Source: DATAEU01 sp046724395 (lineage in GTDB: Bacteria; Actinomycetota; UBA4738; HRBIN12). From it: 12,289 bases of DNA. The notes under the pieces were generated by a model that was not told the DNA's origin, did not search any database, and saw nothing but the letters and a program-made list of their open reading frames with translations. This document shows positions 6,539-12,096 of this stretch, one piece after another. How positions within the stretch are numbered: position 1 is the first letter of the stretch; each line of letters opens with the position of its first letter. The translations under genes were made by a program, and so were the position numbers. The stretch lies in NCBI GenBank assembly GCA_046724395.1, contig JBKOWM010000116.1:1-12289 (forward strand), written 5' to 3'.

Positions 6539-6635
6539 GACGCGATTATCGTTGTTTCCGGCTCTTAGCTGGCGGTGCTTGTGCAGCGCCGAGATGCCGT
6601 TGCAGGCCCTGTCGACGTGACCGAAGGAGGAGACG

Positions 6636-6956
6636 ATGGGCGGATATCTACCTCAGGTCTTCGACCGGTTCGGCTCCGACTACCCGACGGTGATGGAGGC
6701 CTTCCGGGGCCTCGCGGAGCGCCTCCACGAAGCCGGCCCCCTCTCGGCGAGGGAGCGCAGGCTGGCAAAGCTCGGGATCGCGATCGGCAGGGAATCCGAA
6801 GGGGGCGTCCGGTCTCACACCCGGAAGGCCCTCGCCGAAGGCATCGAGCCCGAGGCTATCCGACATGTGGCGCTGCTCGCTATCTCGACCGGGGGCTACC
6901 CGGCCGCCATGGCTGCCTACGGCTGGATCAACGAGGTCCTTGACCAACGGGGATAG
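6636..6956 (+). CDS. Carboxymuconolactone decarboxylase (AhpD-like) family protein
   Basis: A 106-residue all-helical protein. The core 'LSARERRLAKLGIAIGRESEGGVRSHTRKALAEGIEPEAIRHVALLAISTGGYPAAMAAYGWINEVL' (residues about 34-102) is the CMD domain, length normal. AhpD-type members carry a CxxC redox pair just before the conserved histidine ('C..CH'); here the place reads EGGVRSH, with no cysteine in the protein, so peroxidase-type thiol chemistry is unlikely. The conserved glutamate and histidine (ESEGGVRSH) remain, as in the non-thiol decarboxylase-like branch. The start is secure: AAGGAGG at 6624-6630 and ATG at 6636. The Nfu_N-like gene follows after 29 bases. Confidence 0.85.
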   Translation: MGGYLPQVFDRFGSDYPTVMEAFRGLAERLHEAGPLSARERRLAKLGIAIGRESEGGVRSHTRKALAEGIEPEAIRHVALLAISTGGYPAAMAAYGWINEVLDQRG

Positions 6957-6985
6957 CGCACCTCAGCCCGGGGTTTCGGCCGGCC

Positions 6986-7480
6986 GTGACGTGGGCTCTG
7001 GAAGGAGCGCCTAACCCGCGCGTGATCCGTGTCCACACGACTGACGAACTCACCCGGGCCACCATCGAGAAGTGCCCGCCGGCGAGTCCACCCGAAGGGC
7101 TCCGCTCCTTGCTCGCAGTGGACGCGGTCCGCTCCCTCGACCTGCACCGGTACCGAGCGCGGGTGAACCTAGACCCCCGTTGCGACGCCAAGGCGGCGTG
7201 GAACGGGGTAAGGCGAGCCATCGAGGCAGCGTGGGGTGCTCCGGCTCCCCTCCCCAGCGAGCCTCCACCACGAGCGTTTGAGGTCGCCTACGACGGATCA
7301 AGGATTGTGGCCGAGAGTCCGGAGATGGCCGCTCGCGAAGCAACCCTCGTGGCTCTGTTCCGGGCCCGCGGGGTGGCCGAGGCCATCCTCGAGGCTGGCA
7401 GGGTATGGGTCCGGCCGGGCCGCCTTTTCTCCTGGGAGGACGAGGAGACCTGGATCCGCCGGGCGCTGCAGAGTACCTGA
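6986..7480 (+). CDS. Nfu/NifU N-terminal-domain-like protein, probably two tandem repeats of the domain
   Basis: A 164-residue protein starting with GTG. Residues 7-22 (GAPNPRVIRVHTTDEL) resemble the 'TPNPN..KF' opening of the Nfu_N domain, and 'LRSLLAVDAVRSLDLHRYRARVNLDPRCD' matches its closing 'LF.I.GV..V....d.itV' portion. A second, shorter copy seems to follow: 'FEVAYDGSRIVAESPEMAA', then 'LVALFRARGVAEAILEAGRVWVRPGRLFSWEDEETWIRRAL'. The cysteine-bearing NifU scaffold domain (CxxC) is absent; the single cysteine lies in IEKCPPAS and another in DPRCDAK, so iron-sulfur scaffolding is not implied. Function unknown. The ribosome binding site is poor and the start is therefore uncertain. It follows the CMD gene on the same strand and was probably cotranscribed with it. 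Confidence 0.55.
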   Translation: MTWALEGAPNPRVIRVHTTDELTRATIEKCPPASPPEGLRSLLAVDAVRSLDLHRYRARVNLDPRCDAKAAWNGVRRAIEAAWGAPAPLPSEPPPRAFEVAYDGSRIVAESPEMAAREATLVALFRARGVAEAILEAGRVWVRPGRLFSWEDEETWIRRALQST

Positions 7481-7514
7481 GCGGGTGCAGCGGTCCTCGC
7501 TCCCGTAGAGTCTC

Positions 7515-7919
7515 GTGGGCCGCGCGCCCCGGGCCGTCCGGTCACCGCCGCCACCGGGGTGGCCCCACGAGCGCATTCGACGGCAGTTCTGGCTCAAGGT
7601 CCTCCTGGTGGCCCTTACGTTCCTGTCCATGGCCTCCTCGGGCGGCCTGCTGGTCTTTACGTTCCTTCCTCTGGTGATCGGGATGTGGCGGGCGGTTCGT
7701 TTCTCCGGCCGCACTGAAACGTTCGGCTGGATCGCGTTGTCGGCCTTGGCGGGTGCTCAGTGGGCGTGGGAAGTCACCTATCCGGTGACCGAGGGAGACT
7801 GGCCGTCTGCGGCGATCATCGCCGCGGTCGGCGGTCTCATGACGGGAGCGCTGCTCACACTCGGACGTCACTACACACTGACCCGGGACGTTCCGCACCG
7901 AAGTCGCGCGTCAGGCTGA
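7515..7919 (+). CDS. Multi-pass membrane protein, 134 aa at most
   Basis: GTG-started frame with a Pro/Arg-rich first 25 residues that may not be translated, followed by about four hydrophobic helices: 'FWLKVLLVALTFLSM', 'GGLLVFTFLPLVIGMW', 'FGWIALSALAGAQWAW' and 'AAIIAAVGGLMTGALLTL'. The loop 'EVTYPVTEGDWP' and the basic C-terminus look like ordinary topology signals. I recognise no family. No good ribosome binding site supports GTG 7515; an internal start is possible, but the frame is clearly coding from about 7585 because hydrophobicity is organised. It lies 34 bases after the Nfu_N-like gene, and repeat copy 4 begins 12 bases after its stop. Confidence 0.6.
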   Translation: MGRAPRAVRSPPPPGWPHERIRRQFWLKVLLVALTFLSMASSGGLLVFTFLPLVIGMWRAVRFSGRTETFGWIALSALAGAQWAWEVTYPVTEGDWPSAAIIAAVGGLMTGALLTLGRHYTLTRDVPHRSRASG

Positions 7920-7931
7920 ACTGGCCGTGCA

Positions 7932-7972
7932 CCACCCTGTCGATCCGCCGACAACGTTCCAGTTGCGTAGAC
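7932..7972 (+). repeat. Interspersed direct repeat, copy 4
   Basis: It matches copy 1 at 40 of 41 bases (the single difference is at 7939). Immediately around it CGACAAC (7949-7955) is repeated inverted as GTTGTCG (7975-7981), a perfect 7-bp stem with a 19-base loop; this right arm is not conserved in the other copies. It lies between two plus-strand membrane protein genes. Confidence 0.85.
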
Positions 7973-8031
7973 GGGTTGTCGTGAGGTCGCGGCCGACGGA
8001 GACTCAGGGGGGCTACGCAGGAGGCGGTACG

Positions 8032-8508
8032 GTGCCCGCACCGACTGACGGATCGGAACGCGATTCGGTAAGACTCCGTGCACGCTTCGGAGCAATCGTC
8101 GCGATCATTCTCGCCGTGGTCGCTGGCATTTGGCTCGTTGTCTGGCCGTGCTTCTACACCGGCATCACCACCGTGGCCCATCCAGACGGCGTCGGACCTG
8201 GCCCAAGCGGAGATGCAACTACCTGTTCTTCCCTCATCGCTGAGAACGGCAGCTGGGTGCTCAATCTGCTCGCCGTCCCCGTCATCCTGACCGTCCTCGC
8301 GTTCCTCGCGGTTGTGGCTCGTCTGCGAGGTGTGACGTGGACGCTCGCGCTTCTATTCCTCGCGTTGTGTGTCCTAGCCGCATGGTCCATCGGAGTGTTT
8401 TATGTTCCGTCAGCGGTCGCACTCCTCATCGGGGCGACGGGAATGCGCCGCAGGGCGGCCACCGAATCGGTGTCAGGTTCATCACGAGAATCGGTCGGTG
8501 GTCGCTAG
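8032..8508 (+). CDS. Membrane protein with four predicted transmembrane helices
   Basis: A 158-residue protein. The start is GTG 8032, with AGGAGG at 8019-8024 seven bases before it; the frame is open back to 7927, but that part is translated repeat copy 4 and should be ignored. Helices: about 19-38 (FGAIVAIILAVVAGIWLVVW), 77-97 (LNLLAVPVILTVLAFLAVVA), 102-118 and 119-137 (SIGVFYVPSAVALLIGA). A loop of about 35 residues between the first two helices holds two cysteines and 'PDGVGPGPSGDATTCSSLIAENG', probably outside. The C-terminus is basic then Ser-rich. Similar short four-helix proteins of unknown role are common in actinobacteria. It is the only gene between repeat copies 4 and 5. Confidence 0.7.
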   Translation: MPAPTDGSERDSVRLRARFGAIVAIILAVVAGIWLVVWPCFYTGITTVAHPDGVGPGPSGDATTCSSLIAENGSWVLNLLAVPVILTVLAFLAVVARLRGVTWTLALLFLALCVLAAWSIGVFYVPSAVALLIGATGMRRRAATESVSGSSRESVGGR

Positions 8509-8534
8509 CGCCGGTCCCCAGCCGGTCCGCCCCG

Positions 8535-8572
8535 ACCCTCCCGATCCGCCGACAACGCGCCCAATCCGTACA
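8535..8572 (+). repeat. Interspersed direct repeat, copy 5 (most diverged)
   Basis: The left part, 8535-8557 (ACCCTCCCGATCCGCC then GACAACG), matches copy 1 at 22 of 23 bases. The right part, CCAATCCGTACACC, keeps only the outline of CCAGTTGCGTAGACC. It lies between plus-strand genes. Confidence 0.7.
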
Positions 8573-8611
8573 CCGCGAGCGAGGGCACGCTTGTGGAGCG
8601 CAGAGTCGTCC

Positions 8612-8617
8612 TACACT
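8612..8617 (+). promoter_or_regulatory. -10 box six bases before the GTG start at 8624
   Basis: TACACT at 8612-8617, then six bases and GTG at 8624, with no Shine-Dalgarno sequence: a leaderless-type start. TTGTGG at 8591-8596 is a possible weak -35. The hexamer is identical to that at 80-85. Confidence 0.45.
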
Positions 8618-8623
8618 GCGACT

Positions 8624-8848
8624 GTGACGAAGAAGCGAGAGCGCGAGCGGGATATCGTTCGTGAGCTCCAGGAGGATGCGAAGTGGAGCATGTGGACGAA
8701 CACCTTCGGGCGGCAGCGTGGATGGGGGCGTCCCCGCTCCCTTCCGCATAGTGTCGGGTTACGAACCTACATGCTGGCCGCGGTCCTCATTGTCGGGACC
8801 GTGGTCGCTGCGATCGGGCTCATCGCACTACTTCTCAACCTCGACTGA
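8624..8848 (+). CDS. Small single-pass membrane protein, 74 aa
   Basis: GTG-started 74-codon gene. The N-terminal half is highly charged (VTKKRERERDIVRELQEDAK) and probably a cytoplasmic helix; after 'WTNTFGRQRGWGRPRSL' a single hydrophobic helix fills residues about 49-72 (YMLAAVLIVGTVVAAIGLIALLL). The frame is open further upstream, but that stretch overlaps repeat copy 5 and the preceding gene. The GTG at 8624 is chosen because of the -10 box at 8612-8617 with six-base spacing. Family not recognised. Confidence 0.6.
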   Translation: MTKKRERERDIVRELQEDAKWSMWTNTFGRQRGWGRPRSLPHSVGLRTYMLAAVLIVGTVVAAIGLIALLLNLD

Positions 8849-8949
8849 CGCAAGGCCTCCCCTACATCCACGAACCCTCGCCGAACACGGGACCACTACA
8901 CCGTCTCGGCACCCTGGGTTCCCGTTACTCGGGGGCGGTCAGGGCCGCC

Positions 8950-9351
8950 GTGCACCACCCCGCTTTCGGTACGGGGCCCCCAACCTGCGGAACCCTCCTA
9001 GTGGTGGCTTCCCTCGTCCTCCCCTACCTCATGGTCTTCTACGCCGAGTTCGGCGGACGCGATCGGCGCGTCGCGAGCGACGGCGCGACCCAGGGACCGA
9101 TCACCGAGACGCTCCTGGCCTACGCCGTGGCCTTCATCGTCTCCGCAGCGATGCTCGCGATGTTCGGCCGCGTGGACGCCGTGAACGGCGCCGCGACTGC
9201 GCGGGTGGTCACGCTGGCGTTCCCAGCCTCGATCGGCAGCTTCTGGCGAAGCTACCACGAGGACATGCGTCAGGGCCTGGTCCATTACCGAGCGCTATTC
9301 GAGGAACTCCTGGGGGCCGATAGCGAGACGGATCGTGGGGAGGTGCGGTAG
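8950..9351 (+). CDS. Membrane protein resembling the C-terminal half of the TIGR02587/DUF2391 family, possibly truncated
   Basis: A frame of up to 133 residues. It contains 'LLVVASLVLPYLMVFYAEFGGRDR', 'ITETLLAYAVAFIVSAAMLAMFGRVD' and 'RVVTLAFPASIGSFWRS', a three-helix pattern that I associate with the later part of the TIGR02587/DUF2391 integral membrane family ('...GFRG...' loop and '..PASIG..' motif). Those proteins are about twice as long; I could not find the N-terminal helices upstream in any frame, so it may be truncated. The start is uncertain: GTG 8950 falls in a 14-base sequence also found before repeat copy 4, and GTG 9001 or 9004 would also fit. The next ORF starts on the base after this stop. 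Confidence 0.5.
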   Translation: MHHPAFGTGPPTCGTLLVVASLVLPYLMVFYAEFGGRDRRVASDGATQGPITETLLAYAVAFIVSAAMLAMFGRVDAVNGAATARVVTLAFPASIGSFWRSYHEDMRQGLVHYRALFEELLGADSETDRGEVR

Positions 9352-9492
9352 ATGCAGCCTGAGAAAGATGAGTCCACCGGTACTGATCCGAGTACCGCTG
9401 ATCTCGCGGACACCGGGAGCGTCGCGCCTGGTTCAGAAGGACATGTTGCCGAGGCACGTCTACTCCACAAGAAGAGAGGGCCTATGGCGTAG
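9352..9492 (+). CDS. 46-aa ORF, probably the N-terminal part of the following gene separated by a frameshift
   Basis: ATG 9352 follows directly on the preceding stop (TAG 9349-9351), with GGGGAGG at 9336-9342 as ribosome binding site. The product starts MQPEKDESTGTDPSTADLAD and ends KKRGPMA. The Ser/Thr/Glu-rich start with 'STADLAD' resembles the disordered N-terminus of the conserved helical proteins to which the next gene belongs (which often have 'STEDLA'). The next gene's frame is open through this ORF's end, so one indel near 9440-9490 would join the two into about 160 residues. Alternatively it is a separate microprotein. Confidence 0.45.
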   Translation: MQPEKDESTGTDPSTADLADTGSVAPGSEGHVAEARLLHKKRGPMA

Positions 9493-9533
9493 CCGAGTCG
9501 GGCGCCGGATCCGCAACGGGTACCGCCGGAACC

Positions 9534-9839
9534 GTGTCCGGCACAGCGACGACAGCAGCCGAAGAGCGGCGACATCCGTTACTTGCGGACGAGGAGCTCG
9601 ACGGGTTCCGAGGGCGTTGGGACGCGATGCAAGTTGGGTTCGTGGATGAGCCGCGCGGCTCCGTCCAGCAAGCGGATGCACTGGTAGCGGAGCTCATGCA
9701 GCGCCTAGCCCAGACATTCTCCGAGGAGCGAACCTCCCTGGAATCGCAGTGGGAGCAGGGCGCCGATGTGTCGACCGAGGACCTGAGGGTCGCCATGCAC
9801 CGGTACCGGTCTTTCTTTGATCGGTTGCTGAGGGCCTGA
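9534..9839 (+). CDS. Conserved actinobacterial-type helical protein of unknown function
   Basis: 101 residues from GTG 9534, though translation may begin further upstream (see 9352-9492). The core 'PLLADEELDGFRGRWDAMQVGFVDEPRGSVQQADALVAELMQRLAQTFSEERTSLESQWEQGADVSTEDLRVAMHRYRSFFDRLL' is a pattern I know from many short uncharacterised actinobacterial proteins: an RW..(V/M)Q..FVD.PR motif, a helix 'ADALVAE.M..LA..F', and a final 'STEDLR.A..RYRSFFDRLL'. All of it is predicted helical, soluble, probably a small coiled bundle. No ribosome binding site is found before GTG 9534, which supports the idea that the real start is at 9352. The role is unknown. Confidence 0.7.
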   Translation: MSGTATTAAEERRHPLLADEELDGFRGRWDAMQVGFVDEPRGSVQQADALVAELMQRLAQTFSEERTSLESQWEQGADVSTEDLRVAMHRYRSFFDRLLRA

Positions 9840-9901
9840 GCGGGTTCGACTTTCAAGCGCGGGAGAACGGATCGGAGCGACGCAACGCGCCAAGCCGCCG
9901 A

Positions 9902-9925
9902 CCCCGAGAGACCATGCTTTCGGGG
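9902..9925 (+). terminator. Hairpin downstream of the 9534 gene, terminator-like
   Basis: CCCCGAGAG (9902-9910) pairs with CTTTCGGGG (9917-9925): nine base pairs including one G-T wobble, closed by the six-base loop ACCATG. It lies 63 bases after the stop at 9839. No T-tract follows, so it may be a weak or factor-dependent terminator, or an RNA 3'-end protector. Confidence 0.4.
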
Positions 9926-10062
9926 GATGGCCGAGGTCGTCGGTACCACAGCGTGCTACCTGGACTTTTCGACGAGCCGCTGAGAGCGCACTCACTGGCG
10001 ACACCGCGAGAGGGCCAGCGGGGGGTTCTCTACAGTGAGCCCCGCGGCGACGTCACCCCAAA

Positions 10063-10339
10063 CTAGCGGCGGAACCGCTTGCGAAACCCTCTATGGCCAC
10101 CCGAACCTTGCCTGCCGCGGGCCATGCGAAACAGGAAAATGAGGAGACAGTCCGAAGCCGAACAGGTCGGCGTCCTCGGCGACAGCGGCCGACGCCGTGC
10201 GCACGACCCAGTACAGGCTGTCTTCGATGCCGCGGTTGATGCTGCCCGCGTCGTTGCGACTGCGGTTCGAGTCTTGAAGTCGGGGTTCTTGAAGTCGGGG
10301 CAGACGACGGTATCCCGCGGAGCTTGAGTTCGTCAGCAT
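10063..10339 (-). pseudogene. Possible frameshifted small membrane protein remnant
   Basis: Read on the minus strand, one frame from the ATG at 10339 gives 'DAGSINRGIEDSLYWVVRTASAAVAEDADLFGFGL'. One base further the next frame continues with CLLIFLFRMARGRQGSGGHR and ends FRKRFRR at the TAG at 10063-10065. Joined by a one-base shift near 10155, this would be a soluble domain, one hydrophobic segment and a basic tail, as in a single-pass membrane protein. No family is recognised and the reading may be chance. Confidence 0.25.
10272..10300 (+). repeat. Tandem duplication, 15-bp period
   Basis: TCTTGAAGTCGGGG occurs at 10272-10285 and again at 10287-10300, separated by one T. The period of 15 keeps any reading frame (five residues). 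It lies in the stretch without an intact gene, inside the possible minus-strand remnant, and looks like a slippage duplication. Confidence 0.7.
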
Positions 10340-10511
10340 GGGTTCCGCGTCATAGCCCAATCCTCGTCGTGTCAGCAGGCTCGGTCGGCTGGCGTCGGTC
10401 ATTCGAGGGACTGTCCCGTCAGCCCCTCGGGCGGCACGCAGAATAGTCCGCCTGGGTGTTTGCCAGGGACCTTAGCTCTAAGGAGAGTAAAGGGTTGAAG
10501 ATCGGGGGCGG

Positions 10512-11672
10512 ATGCACCCACAGACGAGCTATTTGGGAACTGCCGACGGGCGCGATGCGGATCTTCCTCGTCAGGCCGTCGGGTCCCTGTTCAAGGCCGC
10601 ACCGGATGGTCTTGTCGTCATCGAGGCCAGCGGCGTCATCGTCGTGGTCAATGACCAGACGGAGCAACTTTTCGGCTATGCCCACAACGAACTCCTCGGG
10701 GTCCCCGTCGAAGTCCTGTTGCCGGAGAGCCTGCGGGAAGTCCACACCCAACACCGCGCCGAGTATCTCCGAGATCCGAGTACACGTAGCATGGGAGTTG
10801 GCCTCGAACTCTACGGTGTGCGAAAGGACGCCTCCAGGTTCCCCGTCGACATCAACCTGAGCAGCCTGCACGCCGGGCCCGATACCCTCGTGATCGCCTC
10901 GGTCCGCGACGTCACCGGGCGCAAGCGCGCAGAGTCGCTTCTCGAGGCCAACCGACTAGAGCTCGAGAGGTCCAACCTGGACCTGGCGAGCTTCGCATAT
11001 GTGGCGTCCCACGACCTCCAGGAGCCGCTGAGGATGGTGTCCAGCTACGTGCAGCTGCTCGCCGACCGCTATCGTGGCAAGCTCGATCCCGACGCGGATG
11101 ACTTCATCCACTTCGCGGTGGACGGGGTGCAACGCATGCAGACACTGATCCGGGATCTACTCGACTACTCGCAGGTGGGCACAGCCGAACTCGCGTTGGT
11201 CGCCGTCGATACGAACGAACTCATCGCCGACACTCTTTCGTCGCTCGAACCCGTCATCAACGACAAGCACGCCCAGGTCACGGTGGGCCCTCTCCCGACG
11301 ATCACCGCCGATCCGACCCAGCTCGGACAAGTCTTCCAGAACCTCATCTCCAATGCGTTGAAGTTCACGGCGCCTGGCGTGGTTCCTCGCGTACACGTCT
11401 CGGCCGCAAGAGGGCCCGACAACTGGCGTCTCTCGGTGGAGGACAACGGCATCGGGATCGATGCCGTGTACGCCGAACGGGTCTTCGCGCCCTTCAAGCG
11501 CCTCCACGGCCTCGGCGAGTACCCCGGCGTAGGGCTGGGACTCTCGGTCTGTAAGCGGGCGGTGGAGCGGCTGGGCGGCCGGATCTGGGTCGATGCCGCC
11601 AGCGATGGAGGAAGCACATTTAGCTTCACGATCCCGGACGCCCCGGAGGGAGCAGATGCCACTCGACAGTAG
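10512..11672 (+). CDS. PAS-domain sensor histidine kinase of the Cph1/bacteriophytochrome-like type
   Basis: A 386-residue soluble kinase. Residues about 22-140 are a PAS domain ('FKAAPDGLVVIEASGVIVVVNDQTEQLFGYAHNELLG' ... 'RKDASRFPVDINLSSL' ... 'RDVTGRKRAE'). A short coiled segment leads to HisKA with the H box FAYVASHDLQEPLRMV (phospho-acceptor His167), and then the HATPase domain: N box NLISNALKF (Asn281), G1 DNGIGID (311-317), F box 'FAPFKRLHG', G2 GVGLGLS (339-345). No transmembrane segment, so it senses a cytoplasmic signal; no GAF or phytochrome chromophore domain is present. Its C-terminus overlaps the next gene by 17 bases, and such kinases usually pair with Rcp1-like regulators, as here. 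The ATG is preceded by GGGGGCGG only, a weak ribosome binding site. Confidence 0.9.
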   Translation: MHPQTSYLGTADGRDADLPRQAVGSLFKAAPDGLVVIEASGVIVVVNDQTEQLFGYAHNELLGVPVEVLLPESLREVHTQHRAEYLRDPSTRSMGVGLELYGVRKDASRFPVDINLSSLHAGPDTLVIASVRDVTGRKRAESLLEANRLELERSNLDLASFAYVASHDLQEPLRMVSSYVQLLADRYRGKLDPDADDFIHFAVDGVQRMQTLIRDLLDYSQVGTAELALVAVDTNELIADTLSSLEPVINDKHAQVTVGPLPTITADPTQLGQVFQNLISNALKFTAPGVVPRVHVSAARGPDNWRLSVEDNGIGIDAVYAERVFAPFKRLHGLGEYPGVGLGLSVCKRAVERLGGRIWVDAASDGGSTFSFTIPDAPEGADATRQ

Positions 11673-12096
11673 CCCGATACAGATCTTGCTCGTCGAGGAC
11701 AACCCGGGTGATGTCCGCCTCACGGCTGAGACCCTTCGCACCGGGAAAGTGGCGAACGATCTCCACGTCGCGAAAGACGGAGTGGACGCGATGGCCTTCC
11801 TTCGTCGAGAAACCACGCACACGGGCGCGCCGCGTCCGGACCTCGTGATCCTCGATCTCAACCTTCCCCGGAAGGACGGGATCGAGGTACTGGCCGAGAT
11901 CAAGCAGGACGATTCGCTACACGTCATCCCGATCGTGATCCTGACGACTTCCGCTGCCGAGCGGGACGTTCTTCAGTCTTATGAGCTCAAGGCCAACGCA
12001 TACATAACGAAGCCCATCGATGTTCACGATTTCATCGCGGCCGTGACCTCGATCGAGGGCTTCTGGCTGAACATCGTCCGACTGCCCCGAGCATGA
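11656..12096 (+). CDS. Single-domain response regulator, Rcp1-like
   Basis: A 146-residue receiver domain without an output domain. It begins MPLDSSPIQILLVEDNPGDV. Key residues: acidic pair Glu14/Asp15, phospho-acceptor Asp67 in 'DLVILDLNLPRKDG', Thr97/Thr98 in 'VILTTSA', and Lys119 in 'AYITKP'. The 'VEDNPGD..L' opening, the 'LDLNLPRKDG' core and the long C-terminal tail ending 'FWLNIVRLPRA' are typical of the Rcp1 class that serves phytochrome-like kinases. The start is ATG 11656, with GGAGG at 11645-11649 six bases before it, inside the kinase gene; the frame extends upstream to 11593, but that part is a shadow of the kinase. The next gene starts in the stop (ATGA). Confidence 0.92.
   Translation: MPLDSSPIQILLVEDNPGDVRLTAETLRTGKVANDLHVAKDGVDAMAFLRRETTHTGAPRPDLVILDLNLPRKDGIEVLAEIKQDDSLHVIPIVILTTSAAERDVLQSYELKANAYITKPIDVHDFIAAVTSIEGFWLNIVRLPRA

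Larger units (their letters stand above)
9840..10511. other. 672-base stretch without an intact gene
   Basis: It holds a strong hairpin (9902-9925), a 15-bp tandem duplication (10272-10300) and a minus-strand remnant (10063-10339), each listed separately. The open frames here are mostly arginine-rich and have no motif. TAAGGAGAG at 10479-10487 lies too far from the histidine kinase ATG to be its ribosome binding site. No tRNA or known RNA fold was recognised. Confidence 0.5.

Noticed and set aside
7927..8031. A longer N-terminus for the four-TM protein
   Set aside because: These codons are translated repeat copy 4, and a strong AGGAGG precedes GTG 8032.
1624..8572. Integron attC sites or a CRISPR array
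   Set aside because: The repeats lack the RYYYAAC/GTTRRRY core-site pair of attC, the genes between them are in both orientations, and no integrase is present. Spacing of hundreds to thousands of bases rules out CRISPR.
10261..10300. tRNA-like segment because of GGTTCGAGTC
   Set aside because: No acceptor, D or anticodon stems could be paired around it.
11157..11927. Minus-strand gene of 256 aa
   Set aside because: It is a shadow of the histidine kinase and response regulator genes, both of which have all their catalytic motifs.
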